This document shows positions 26,453 to 35,644 of a DNA stretch of 64,000 bases, one piece after another (position 1 is the first letter of the stretch; each line of letters opens with the position of its first letter). The stretch lies in the NCBI GenBank assembly GCA_945891505.1, contig CAMDDL010000003.1:98452-162451 (forward strand). Reading direction: 5' to 3'. A program made the position numbers and the translations under genes. The stretch is from Maricaulis salignorans. GTDB lineage: Bacteria; Pseudomonadota; Alphaproteobacteria; Caulobacterales; Aquidulcibacteraceae. Under the pieces are notes generated by a model. The model was not told the origin of the DNA. It was given only the letters and a program-made list of their open reading frames with translations, and searched no databases.

Positions 26453-27958
26453 ATGGCAATTGAAACGATCGTAATCGTAGGTGGTGGCACGGCGGGCTGG
26501 ATGGCCGCAGCCGCATTGTCGCGCCTGCGTGCGGGCAAGCTAGTCAATGTCATCGTCATCGAATCAGAACAAATCGGCACGGTTGGCGTTGGCGAAGCCA
26601 CCATTCCCCCCTTCCTCGACTTCAACCGTCTGTTGGAAATTGACGAGGCAGAGATGCTGTCTGCCGTGCAGGGCAGCTTCAAACTTGGCATTCAGTTCGT
26701 CAATTGGGGCAAAATTGGCGACAGCTATATCCACCCCTTTGGCAATTACGGCTATCAAGTCGATGGCGTGTCCTTCCACCATATTTGGCACAAATTCAAA
26801 GAGGCAGGTGATAAACGGCCGATCCAAATCTTTAACATCGAAACCATGGCCGCCCATTATGGCCGCTTTGCTCGGACTGAAGACTATCAGCGCGACGACC
26901 TGCCCCCCATCAATTACGCCTATCACCTCGATGCCGGCCGCTATGCCAAATATTTGCGCGCTTATGCGGAGAAGCGCGGCGCAATCAGGATCGAAGGCAA
27001 GGTCAATGATGTCGCTTTGGATGGCGAGACAGGCTTTGTAACCTCTGTCACCATGGATAATGGCGTTGTTATCGAGGGTGATTTGTTCGTCGATTGCTCC
27101 GGCTTCCGGGGCCTGTTGATCGAGCAAACGCTAAAGACCGGCTATGATGACTGGTCAAACTTTTTGCCGTGCAATCGCGCGGTCGCTTTGCCCTGTAAGC
27201 GCGACGATGGCAGCCCACCCCCGCCTTATACCCGCGCCACCGCTCACCGCGCTGGCTGGCAATGGCAAGTGCCGTTGCAGCACCGTAATGGCAACGGCCA
27301 CGTCTATTGCAGCGAGTTCATGGGCGACGATGAAGCACTCGACATCCTCGTCAATAATATTGCGGGCAAACCTCAGGCAGAGCCGAATTTCCTGCGCTTT
27401 GTAACTGGGCGGCGCAAGAAGTTCTGGAACAAAAATGTGGTAGCCTTGGGTCTGGCTGCAGGCTTTATGGAGCCTTTGGAATCGACCTCTATCCATCTGA
27501 TCAACACTGGCATCAATAAGCTGATCGCGCTTTTATCGCTCGATGGCATCACCCAAGCACAAGAAGATGCATTTAACCGCCTGACCGGCAAGGAATATGC
27601 CCGCATCCGCGACTTCTTGATCCTGCACTATAACGCCACCACCCGCGACGACAGCCCGTTCTGGAACTATTGCCGCAATATGGCAGTACCCGAAAGCCTG
27701 ACCGAAAAGACCGACCTATTCCGCCTCAATGGTCAGATCTTCCGCGAGGATGATGAGCTATTCACCGAAACCAGTTGGGCAGCGGTGATGATGGGTCAAG
27801 GCATCGCCATGCAAGGGCACAATGCCATGGCTGACGCCTTGATGAGCGCCAAAACCAGCGATGAATTGCGCGGGATCGAACAATCCATCCAATTCGTGGT
27901 GCAACACATGCCCACCCATAACGACTATCTGAAGCGTTATTGCCCGGCACCGATGTAG
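26453..27958 (+). CDS. Tryptophan-halogenase-like flavoprotein
   Basis: A 501-residue FAD-dependent protein of the tryptophan 7-halogenase family. The FAD motif GGGTAGW is at residues 10-16, VGEATIPP follows near 46, and Lys77 in SFKLGIQF aligns with the catalytic lysine that forms the chloramine in true halogenases. The WxWxIP family motif appears as WQWQVP. ETGFMEPLES-type sequence (AAGFMEPLESTSIHLI) is also present. Relatives of this kind commonly sit beside TonB-dependent receptors, where their substrate is not established. It shares the operator-bearing region with the divergent receptor gene, so it is probably induced with the glucan genes. Halogenation itself is not proven. Confidence 0.88.
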   Translation: MAIETIVIVGGGTAGWMAAAALSRLRAGKLVNVIVIESEQIGTVGVGEATIPPFLDFNRLLEIDEAEMLSAVQGSFKLGIQFVNWGKIGDSYIHPFGNYGYQVDGVSFHHIWHKFKEAGDKRPIQIFNIETMAAHYGRFARTEDYQRDDLPPINYAYHLDAGRYAKYLRAYAEKRGAIRIEGKVNDVALDGETGFVTSVTMDNGVVIEGDLFVDCSGFRGLLIEQTLKTGYDDWSNFLPCNRAVALPCKRDDGSPPPPYTRATAHRAGWQWQVPLQHRNGNGHVYCSEFMGDDEALDILVNNIAGKPQAEPNFLRFVTGRRKKFWNKNVVALGLAAGFMEPLESTSIHLINTGINKLIALLSLDGITQAQEDAFNRLTGKEYARIRDFLILHYNATTRDDSPFWNYCRNMAVPESLTEKTDLFRLNGQIFREDDELFTETSWAAVMMGQGIAMQGHNAMADALMSAKTSDELRGIEQSIQFVVQHMPTHNDYLKRYCPAPM

Positions 27959-27967
27959 GGGGGAGGC

Positions 27968-28120
27968 AAGCCCCTCTACCTCTGGGAGGGGGGTTGGGGC
28001 GAGGGCTTACATCGGCAAAGACTATGCGCGTTGCGGAGGCCTTCGTTGCACGGAGCAACGCGCCTGTGCGCCAAGACCCCCTCACCCCCGACCCCTCTCC
28101 CCCTGAGGGGGCGAGGGGAG
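27968..28120. repeat. Compound GC-rich palindrome between convergent genes
   Basis: Two G/C-rich elements, 27968-28008 and 28073-28120, are imperfect inverted copies of each other. Each also folds on itself (AAGCCC/GGGCTT ends in the first, CCCCC-TGA-GGGGG in the second). Between them a perfect 9-bp inverted repeat, GCGCGTTGC (28026-28034) and GCAACGCGC (28055-28063), sits on the common centre near 28044. The whole is a nested, nearly symmetric structure of about 150 bp, like a REP/BIME or MITE-type element. No gene is encoded. Confidence 0.65.
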
Positions 28121-28154
28121 AGCGCAATAAGGATTGTCAGCTGTCTGCAGGAAA

Positions 28155-28177
28155 AGCGGCGCACCATGAAGGTGCAC
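28155..28177 (-). terminator. Candidate terminator of the GH3 gene
   Basis: On the minus strand, 28177-28171 (GTGCACC) pairs with 28165-28159 (GGTGCGC) through six Watson-Crick pairs and one wobble pair around a 5-nt loop. CGCTTTTCC follows. It lies about 30 bp past the GH3 stop. Confidence 0.45.
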
Positions 28178-28205
28178 CACTACTATCAGCGCTGTTCAAC
28201 GCAGT

Positions 28206-30674
28206 CTAAAACCGACAAGCCGTCTCGCCACCACTATCCACCAGAGTGACCGCAGAGATCGACATCTCAAAGCTGCCGCTGGATTGGATTGAGAATGGCA
28301 TGCCGACTTGGGTTCCTTTTTTGAAGCAGGACAAGGGCAAGAAGGCCGTCTTCCAGCCTTTTTGCTCGGCCAGCGCTAAGGACGAAGAAATGTCGATTTC
28401 ATCGCGGCAGTTCGCACCGCAACTCATGGACAATTTCACAGGGCCGGTTGGGCGGGTGCCGATTTGATAGTCGATCCGAATAGCGCGTCCTTCGGCCAAA
28501 GCCGCTGGGTTTAGCGCCGAAGAAGCTTCAAAGCCAAACGAGCCGCCTGTTTTCCACGAGATGGTACGGGCATCTTCTTGGGCATCGCGGTCCATCGAGA
28601 CCACTTGCACATCGCCATTGGCGCTTGTGCCCTTGGCACCAGCTAAAATCAGGCGCTGGCCCTTCCCGTCTTTTGCTACCAAGGTGAAGGGGGCGACGCT
28701 TTGACCGCGGGCAAACACGGCCACATCATTTTCGGCATTGGGTTGGCTGAGGGCGCATTTCTCGTCCACCTTCGTCCAAGTTTCGCGCGCGCCATAATTC
28801 AAACCAAAGTCATAACCAAATAAGGGCTTGTAGCCAGCCTCGCCGAGATTCAGTGAATAGGCGTCGCACGCCTGTGGCCAAGAGAACGACAATTTGCCTT
28901 TGAAGTCCTTTTGAACTTGGCCGTCTTTGGTCTGCAACAACACGTCTGCCACGCCGCCGCCTTCACTGCCGGGCAGCCAAGCCGCGACAAAAGCGTTGGA
29001 GGCATTCAGTTCCCTATTCACCCAGAGCGGACGGCCCGTAAGGAACACGGCCACGACGGGGATTTGTTGGGCCTGAAACTTCTTCAGCAAAGCCAAAGGC
29101 TTGGCACCACCATAGGACAGGTTTTTGATGTCGCCCATAAACTCTGCATAAGGCTTTTCACCAAACACCACGATGGCGACGTCGGGCTTATCCTGATAGC
29201 TGCCATCGACTGACAGAATGGCTTTACCGCCGGCAGCTTCAGCTTGCTTGGCAATGCCGGCAAAGATGGATTCGGCGCCGGGGAAGTCGGCATTGGTGAG
29301 ATCACCACCGCCTTGCCACGAAATCGTCCAACCACCCGATTGCTTGGCGATGCTATCTGCCCCCTCGCCTGCTACGAGAATGGTCTTGCCGGGATTGATT
29401 GGCAAAACACCGTCATTCTTCAACAGTACCAGCGATTCAGACACTGCCTTACGGGCCACGGCTCGATGCTCTGGCGAGCCCAACAGCGCATATTTCCCGC
29501 CCAGTTTCCGGGCCGATGGGGCTGGCAGATCAAACAGGCCGTAACGGACTTTAACGCGCAAGATCCGGCGCACGGCATCATCCAGACGCTCTTGCGAGAT
29601 TTTACCGCTGTCGACTGCCGCCTTCGTATTGGTCAAAAGCTCTTTCCAGTCCTCGGGCACCATGAAGATGTCGAGGCCTGCATTGATCGATTCTGGGCAG
29701 TCCTTGTTCGTACAGCCCGGAATGCGGCCATGGCCGTTCCAATCGCCGACGACCAAGCCGTCAAAGCCCATTTCGACTTTGAGCAATTCGGTGAGATACG
29801 ACTTACTGCCGTGCATCTTCTGGCCATTGATGCTGCTGAACGAGGCCATGACCGTTTGCGCGCCAGATTTTAAGGCGGCGCGGTAAGGAAAGGCGTGGAG
29901 TTCAACCAGATCAGCTTCATTGCCAACTGTATCGCCGGTATCAATGCCAGCGGTACCGCCGTCACCGAAGAAGTGCTTGGCGGTGGCGATTACATGGTCT
30001 TGGCTCAGAAAATCTGGACCCGTGCCTTGCAGGCCCTCAACCATGGCCGCGCCGAGTTCAGACACGAGCCCCTTATCTTCGCTATAGCCTTCATAGGTAC
30101 GGCCCCAACGGTCATCGCGGACTACGGCCAAAGTAGGCGCAAAGGTCCAGTCAATGCCGGTGACCTTGATTTCAGCCGCTGTGATGCGGCCAATCTCGCG
30201 GATCAGAGCAGGATCGCGCGTCGCACCTAGACCAATATTATGTGGGAACAGTGTCGCACCCACCACATTGCTGTGCCCGTGTACCGCATCGGTTGCCCAA
30301 AGCACGGGGATAACTGGGCTGCCATCGGCATGGGGTGTGCGCGAGGCTTCCCAAAACGCATCAGCCAGTTTCAACCAGTCTTCTGGCTTCGAGCGCTCAT
30401 TGCCATATGGGCCGGAATTGCCGCCGTTCAGAATGGTGCCAAAGCGATATTTGGCCACATCTTGTGGCGTGATCGTTGAGATATCGGGCATGATGAGCTG
30501 AGCGACTTTTTGCTCCACACTCATCTTACTCATGATCTCGGTGATCCGGGTTTCGACTTTTTCGTCCTTTTTAGGTCCAGAGGCGCAGCCCGTTAGGCCG
30601 AGCGATAATGCAAGCACGGGCACGAGGCAGGCGCGGAGGGACTTCTGGAACAATGGCTGCATGTGAGAGCGCAT
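28206..30674 (-). CDS. GH3 beta-glucosidase / exo-beta-glucanase lipoprotein
   Basis: An 822-residue glycoside hydrolase family 3 protein. The N-terminus carries a lipoprotein signal with lipobox LTGC (Cys30). The GH3 N-domain has VPVLWATDAVHGHSN, ATAKHFFGDG and the nucleophile Asp311 in GLVVGDWNGHG. The alpha/beta sandwich domain follows (ESLVLLKNDGVLPI). About 180 C-terminal residues form a beta-rich extension, as in ExoP-type glucan exohydrolases. It should release glucose from beta-1,3 or beta-1,4 gluco-oligosaccharides at the periplasmic or outer-membrane face. It starts 18 bp after the permease stop on the same strand, so GH16, permease and GH3 form a co-oriented run. Confidence 0.93.
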   Translation of the reverse strand: MRSHMQPLFQKSLRACLVPVLALSLGLTGCASGPKKDEKVETRITEIMSKMSVEQKVAQLIMPDISTITPQDVAKYRFGTILNGGNSGPYGNERSKPEDWLKLADAFWEASRTPHADGSPVIPVLWATDAVHGHSNVVGATLFPHNIGLGATRDPALIREIGRITAAEIKVTGIDWTFAPTLAVVRDDRWGRTYEGYSEDKGLVSELGAAMVEGLQGTGPDFLSQDHVIATAKHFFGDGGTAGIDTGDTVGNEADLVELHAFPYRAALKSGAQTVMASFSSINGQKMHGSKSYLTELLKVEMGFDGLVVGDWNGHGRIPGCTNKDCPESINAGLDIFMVPEDWKELLTNTKAAVDSGKISQERLDDAVRRILRVKVRYGLFDLPAPSARKLGGKYALLGSPEHRAVARKAVSESLVLLKNDGVLPINPGKTILVAGEGADSIAKQSGGWTISWQGGGDLTNADFPGAESIFAGIAKQAEAAGGKAILSVDGSYQDKPDVAIVVFGEKPYAEFMGDIKNLSYGGAKPLALLKKFQAQQIPVVAVFLTGRPLWVNRELNASNAFVAAWLPGSEGGGVADVLLQTKDGQVQKDFKGKLSFSWPQACDAYSLNLGEAGYKPLFGYDFGLNYGARETWTKVDEKCALSQPNAENDVAVFARGQSVAPFTLVAKDGKGQRLILAGAKGTSANGDVQVVSMDRDAQEDARTISWKTGGSFGFEASSALNPAALAEGRAIRIDYQIGTRPTGPVKLSMSCGANCRDEIDISSSLALAEQKGWKTAFLPLSCFKKGTQVGMPFSIQSSGSFEMSISAVTLVDSGGETACRF

Positions 30675-30692
30675 AATCGTATTCGCCTTCGC

Positions 30693-31985
30693 TTAGGTTG
30701 CTGGTGCAGTGTTTTGACGATGAACGAACAGACCGAAGAACACGAGCCAAGCATAGCCAAGGATCGGCACGATCAGCGCGACTGAAAGGCCAACACTGTC
30801 TGCGGCAAAACCCGTTACCAAGGGCAGGATGGCCCCACCGACGATGCCCATGCACAAGAGTGCAGCGGCCTTTGGCGTGTCTTCATCATTCAGGCCAATC
30901 ACGGTCTGCGAGAAAATAGTTGGGAACATGATGGAGTTGAACAAGCCAATCGAGAGAATGGCGATGGCGGCAATCTGCCCGGTCAACACCATGGCTAAAG
31001 CTGCCAAGACAATCGCAAGCACGGCAAATACCGCGAGCACTTGTCCCGCTGGGAAGCGGCTCAAAATATACGAGCCTGCAAAACGGCCCACCATGGCCCC
31101 GCCCCAATACAGGGCGACCAATTTACCGGCTTGTGCCTCTGTTGAGCCCAAGATGCTCGCTTGGCTTAGATAATTCACCAATACCGAGCCAATTGCGACT
31201 TCTGCGCCTACATAGGTGAAGATGGCTATGACACCGAACAGGACCTTCTTATTGGCCAAGAGATGAAAGCCAAGGCCTGTCGGGGTTTCGGTTTTGGCCA
31301 TGGGCGGCAACAAATCGCGCTTCATGTAGAACACGATCAAGATCAGCACCAAAACGGTGGCGATGCCCAGATAAGGTGCTTGCAAGGCCGCAGCTTCTGC
31401 CGCGCGCAGCGCATTCAGCGCTTCTGGCGTCAGGGTGGAAATGTCCTTGGGGATTTCAGGTCCACCTTCCAAGATCAACTTGGCGCCAACGAATGGACCG
31501 ATGAAGGTCCCGAAGCTGTTGAAAGCTTGGGCCAGTGTCAATCGGGCGGAGCTGGTTTCGGCGGCCCCTGCGATCGAGATCACGGCATTGGCGGCAACTT
31601 GCAGGATAGTGATGCCGGCAGCCAACACAAACAAAGCAAACAAAAAGCCTGGATAAATGCCAACATGGGTGGCAAGTACAAACAGGATGCAGCCACCGAT
31701 CATCACGCCAAGACCTGCGATAATCCCGCGCATATAACCAACTTTGGCCACCAAATTGCCAGCAGGGATCGAAAAGACAAAGTAACCTAAGAAAAAAGCT
31801 GACTGGGTCAGCATGGCCTCTGCGTAGCTGAGATTATAGAGCCCGCGGAATTTAGGGATCAAAATATCGATCAGAACGGTCGCAAAACCCCAGATGAAGA
31901 ACAAAGCAAGCGACATAAAGAACAAGGTTCTATCGTTCACATTGCCCTCTTGCGGCTTTGTCGTCACTGCGCTTGGTCCGGCCAT
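30693..31985 (-). CDS. FHS-type sugar:H+ symporter (FucP/GlcP-like MFS)
   Basis: A 430-residue major facilitator of the fucose/glucose-galactose permease group, with about 12 membrane segments. Typical features are FFIWGFATVLIDILIPKF in the first helix, QSAFFLGYFVFSIPAGNL, and AQAFNSFGTFIGPFVGA. The last contains the NSxGT pattern that is conserved in this group. It would import glucose, the product of the GH3 enzyme, across the inner membrane. GAGGATAGG lies before ATG 31985. The 73-bp gap to the GH16 stop plus the operator at 32084-32097 suggest its own regulated promoter inside the run. Confidence 0.9.
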   Translation of the reverse strand: MAGPSAVTTKPQEGNVNDRTLFFMSLALFFIWGFATVLIDILIPKFRGLYNLSYAEAMLTQSAFFLGYFVFSIPAGNLVAKVGYMRGIIAGLGVMIGGCILFVLATHVGIYPGFLFALFVLAAGITILQVAANAVISIAGAAETSSARLTLAQAFNSFGTFIGPFVGAKLILEGGPEIPKDISTLTPEALNALRAAEAAALQAPYLGIATVLVLILIVFYMKRDLLPPMAKTETPTGLGFHLLANKKVLFGVIAIFTYVGAEVAIGSVLVNYLSQASILGSTEAQAGKLVALYWGGAMVGRFAGSYILSRFPAGQVLAVFAVLAIVLAALAMVLTGQIAAIAILSIGLFNSIMFPTIFSQTVIGLNDEDTPKAAALLCMGIVGGAILPLVTGFAADSVGLSVALIVPILGYAWLVFFGLFVHRQNTAPAT

Positions 31986-32058
31986 TTTAAGGTTTCCTAT
32001 CCTCAGTTTTTTGTTGCTTTTCGTTTCTTATTTGGTCTCTCAAAAAGGCTATCGCCCC

Positions 32059-33051
32059 TTAGTCCCCACACGCAGCGGTATCATGTGAGCGTTCACATTT
32101 ATAGACCCTAACCCAATCAATTTCCATTGTCTTGGGAAAATTCTTCGCCGAAACACCCCGCAAATTGCGTCCTTCGGGTAGATTCCCCCCGATTGCGACG
32201 TTCAAAATCAGATAAAATGCCTGATCGAAGGGCGCTAAAGGTCGGCTTGGACTTTGGTCAACGTGCCACGTTGCAGGCGTTTGTGTGGCATAAGGCACCC
32301 CATCAATTGACCAGACCATTTTGCCGGCGTCCCAATCAAGGGTGTAGGTATGAAAGTCATCAAGGCTGCCGACCAAGGGGGTGGTTTTCGACAGAAACTT
32401 GTTCTTTGGCCAAGCCCCACCAAAATGCAGCGTACCAAGAATCGTATTCTCAACCCCACCTGGGCAATCGGGGCAAGGCTCCCCCAGATTGACCGCCTCC
32501 ATTATATCAATTTCGCCCGAGGCCGCCCACGGCCCATAGACCTCACCAGTAGGCAGAAGCCAAATGGCCGGCCAAGTGCCTTGACCCTGTGGCAGGCGCG
32601 CCCGTACCGATATCCGGCCATAGCGCCAATCAGCCTTGCCCTTGGTGACCAGCTTGGCGGAACTGTATGGAAGCGTCACTTCTTGAGCGCGTGCCGCCTT
32701 ATTGGTGCGCTGCTCAACTGGCAACGCATAGCCGCGGCGACGTTCCTTGCGCGCTTGAATGACGAGGTTGCCAGCTTTTACAAAGCTATTCACCGGCCGA
32801 TCAGTATAGCATTGCTTCTCATTATTGCCGCCGCCCCAGCAATCGACAGCATGGCTCCATTTGGCCGGATCAATCGCCGTGCCCTCAAACTCATCGGACC
32901 AGACAAGCGACCAATTGGCCTTTGTCTCGGTCTGGGTCGACACTTCTTGAGCGAAAGCCTGATTCCCAGCGCCCAAGGCCGCAACAGCCCCGATACAACC
33001 CAGAGCAAACGCCCGAAAACCCACATATTTTTTGGCTAAAAACAAACCCAC
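32059..33051 (-). CDS. GH16 endo-beta-1,3-glucanase (laminarinase-like)
   Basis: A 330-residue secreted glycoside hydrolase of family 16. A signal peptide (ALGCIGAVAALGAGNQAFA) precedes the catalytic domain. WSDEFEGTAIDPAKW is the usual opening, and SGEIDIMEAV carries nucleophile Glu180 and acid/base Glu185 in the laminarinase spacing. The domain closes with MEIDWVRVYK. It should cut internal beta-1,3 bonds in laminarin or mixed-linkage glucan outside the cytoplasm. The start is GTG 33051 with GGGAGGG 4 nt upstream. Its last codons (residues KCERSHD) also spell the operator at 32084-32097. The permease and GH3 genes follow on the same strand. Confidence 0.93.
   Translation of the reverse strand: MGLFLAKKYVGFRAFALGCIGAVAALGAGNQAFAQEVSTQTETKANWSLVWSDEFEGTAIDPAKWSHAVDCWGGGNNEKQCYTDRPVNSFVKAGNLVIQARKERRRGYALPVEQRTNKAARAQEVTLPYSSAKLVTKGKADWRYGRISVRARLPQGQGTWPAIWLLPTGEVYGPWAASGEIDIMEAVNLGEPCPDCPGGVENTILGTLHFGGAWPKNKFLSKTTPLVGSLDDFHTYTLDWDAGKMVWSIDGVPYATQTPATWHVDQSPSRPLAPFDQAFYLILNVAIGGNLPEGRNLRGVSAKNFPKTMEIDWVRVYKCERSHDTAACGD
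32084..32097. promoter_or_regulatory. LacI-type operator inside the GH16 3' end
   Basis: TGTGAGCGTTCACA is a palindrome with one mismatched central pair and the same core as the sites at 26356-26389. The flanking A and T extend it to 16 bp. It lies within the last codons of the GH16 gene, about 100 bp upstream of the permease start, so it would control an internal promoter for permease and GH3. Confidence 0.65.
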
Positions 33052-33084
33052 AGCACCCTCCCCTTTTCCACCAGTCTGCCTTGC

Positions 33085-33348
33085 TCACCCCCACCTGCAT
33101 AGCGACAATGCCAGTCCATAGAAGTTGGGGGCATCGTTGCCGATAGCTTTGGCGCTGTTCATTGGGGTCTCAAGCGTGATTGCGCACACATGCTTGCCAG
33201 TGATGCGGGCTAGGAACTCGCGATCAACAGGCAGTGTATCATTGGGAAAAAAGTGGTGGCCGGAGCCGACAAAAGGAGGTGAGTAATTCAAATCTAGAAT
33301 CAAGGTGACACTAGACGCCTCTGTCCAAAACTTCCCGTTTTCATGGGT
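33085..33348 (-). pseudogene. Possible C-terminal gene remnant, family not recognised
   Basis: An open stretch of 87 codons ends in TGA at 33085 and is closed upstream by TGA at 33349-33351. It contains no well-placed start. The translation (for example FLARITGKHVCAITLETP and MNSAKAIGNDAPNFYGLAL) has a protein-like composition and codon choice. The N-terminal half crosses the tRNA-like repeat at 33245-33268, as if a foreign end had been joined to an older gene. I cannot name the family. It could also be a chance open frame. Confidence 0.3.
33245..33268 (-). repeat. Copy of the tRNA-Phe 3' end (att-like direct repeat)
   Basis: These 24 bases match 36120-36143 in the same orientation at 23 positions, the only difference being G for C at 33259. 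The matching piece covers the 3' side of the T arm, the acceptor strand, the CCA end and the T-run after the tRNA-Phe gene. A displaced 3' tRNA end is the usual mark left by site-specific integration. No integrase gene is visible. Confidence 0.6.
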
Positions 33349-33391
33349 TCAAACCAGTATTAGCGCTGGCCAAGAAGCCAAACTTACTGGC

Positions 33392-35644
33392 TCAAAATGG
33401 CCGGCCTATGAACAGATGGACCGATTGGCGGCCATCGTCTGCGCGGCCGAAGGAGAGGAAGACGGGCCCCAATGCAGTGTCGGCAGCGACATAGGCACTC
33501 GCCCCATATCTTAGATCGCCGAAGTCTGCATTTTGCCGGAGAGCCCAAACCTGACCCGCTTCGAGGGAGCCCCCAACATAGAGCTTTGAACCCAAGGTTT
33601 GGGCGCTGCCTTTGGTCAACTGGAATCGATATATGAGTTGCGCTAAGGCGAAACTTTCGCCCTAGAGCTCATCGCGATGATAGCCCGACAGCCTAAACGG
33701 CCCGCCCAAGCGGTAAAGCGTATCGACAGGCGTCGTACCGTCTAAATTGGTGCCACCGGACAAACCAGAGATCAAGCTGTGACGCCCGACACTGACGGCA
33801 GATAGGGCAAGTGCAGAGGCGGTTTGGTAATTGCTACTGTCTCCCAAGCCTTCGAAGCCCTCGGCCCAACGAACGCCTAGACGTGCTCCCTTTGTCGGGA
33901 AAAAGGGGTTGTCGAAGGTATCGATACCGCCCGACCCGACCAGTCGACCAATGTCGATATCTTGCCGCGTGGTTTTGGCTTCACCTTCTTTGAGACGAGC
34001 CTGCCCCTGCCCACGCTCAATTTGAGCACGGAGCTCGGCAAAGCGGCCAATTTGGTAACCGCCGCCCAGCGCGGCGAATCCATATGTAAGCTCGTAGCTA
34101 GCCACCTTAAAGCCAGATGGTTGGTAAATATCTACGGCTCGAGCTTCAAGTTTTGCCTTTGTTGTCACAAACCAGGATTGAGACGGCTCAAGGAGTTTAA
34201 AATACTCCCCCGAAAGGCTATTGATATCTCCCAACACCGCCTGAATCTGCAGTTCAGAGCCAAAGCGATCAACGGCCGGTGTCCGGTAGTCCATCGAAAT
34301 TGAGGAATCGGCACCTAAACTACCATTATTACCGAGGGTTAGGCCGAGTCTGATGCGGCCGACATCCGGCTCGGCATCATCAGCCCGCACAAGGAGCACC
34401 GTCTTTGAGTCTTGTGTTTCCAGCGCATAATCGACCCTTTGAAAGGGCCCAAGGGCATAGACATCGTTTAGGGCCGCATGGATTTTTGAGGTCTCAGCAA
34501 CCTGCCCGATCAGCGGCTGAAGTCGTCGTACGACTACCGTGTCGGCCAAACTCGAGCTGTTTTCGATGCGAACATGATCAATGACCGGCGGCGCAGGTTG
34601 TGGATTTTGAACATAGACCTTGCGCTCGCGTCTGGCCGCGATCTTTTCGAGAGAGACGGCTTGGGTGAGAAAGGAACGTCGTCCGGCCTCAATAAACTCT
34701 GCACCCTTGGTGAATTCTCCCGCATTGAGGGTGCCCGCATCAATCGTGATCAATACATCGTCGCTCGTGAGGGTCGCGAGCTGAGCGCGTTCATTCGCCA
34801 GCACCAGCAAAGTGACAGTCTGCCCCAGAACATCGAGAGCAGAGCCAATCTTGTCGCGTTTCAGGAGCGCACTTTGGGTCGCCACGACAATCACAATCTC
34901 TGCGCCCATTTCCCGGGCGACACTGATCGGGATATTGGCTGCCATACCGCCATCAACCAGCAGCTTTCCGTCCAAATTGACCGGCGCAAATACACCTGGC
35001 ACCGCCATGGAAGCCCGCATGGCTATCGCCACTTCGCCTTTATCCAAGACCACGGCACGACCCGTCTCAATATCGGTGGCCACAGCGCGAAAAGGAATCG
35101 GGAGCCGATCAAAGCTCTTCACAGACCCTTTGATAGGAACTAGACGCCGCAACTCTTGCAGAAGGGCCTGATCAGATACCAGACCCGATGGAAGCAGAAG
35201 CGCACCATTTTTAACACCCAGTCCTGCACGAACCGGAAAATCCAATTCCTGTGCTTTCTGTCGAAAGGTCAGATCGTCACGATCGGGCGCTGGGCTAAAG
35301 ACCTGGTTCCAATCTACCGTCTTTACCGCATCCTCAAGCGACGCGGAATCCAGACCAGAGGCATAGAGCCCGCCAACGACAGACCCCATGGAGGTTCCAA
35401 CAACCATATCGGGTCGAATGCCAATCCGCTCCAGCTCTTGGATCACGCCGACATGGGCCAAACCTAGGGCACCGCCTCCGGACAAAACCAAGGCTACTTT
35501 TGGCCTATGAGCGGGCGCCTCAGACTCTGCCTTCACGGGAGAGGTGAAAAGTAGGGCTGAAATGATAAGTGCACCAAGCCCACTTAAAATCGGGCGGCTA
35601 AGCCAAGCCAACGGGGTTTTAACAAGGCCGCTTGGACGAAACAT
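33392..35644 (-). pseudogene. Patatin-Omp85 (PlpD-like, type Vd) phospholipase interrupted by one in-frame amber codon
   Basis: The frame encodes a signal peptide, a patatin domain, a POTRA-like segment (VIDHVRIENSSSLADTVVVRR) and an Omp85-type 16-strand barrel. The patatin domain shows the GGGALGLAH oxyanion loop, Ser85 in GTSMGS and Asp231 in DGG. A TAG at 33662-33664 stops it at 660 residues, after LSGYHRDEL. The same frame continues without a break for 88 more codons (GESFALAQLIYRFQ to LFIGRPF) and ends in the C-terminal phenylalanine of outer-membrane barrels. So one nonsense change removes the last strands. Such proteins export their own lipase domain. The gene is either inactive, suppressed, or misread in assembly. 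It lies between the two tRNA-Phe 3'-end copies. Confidence 0.85.
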
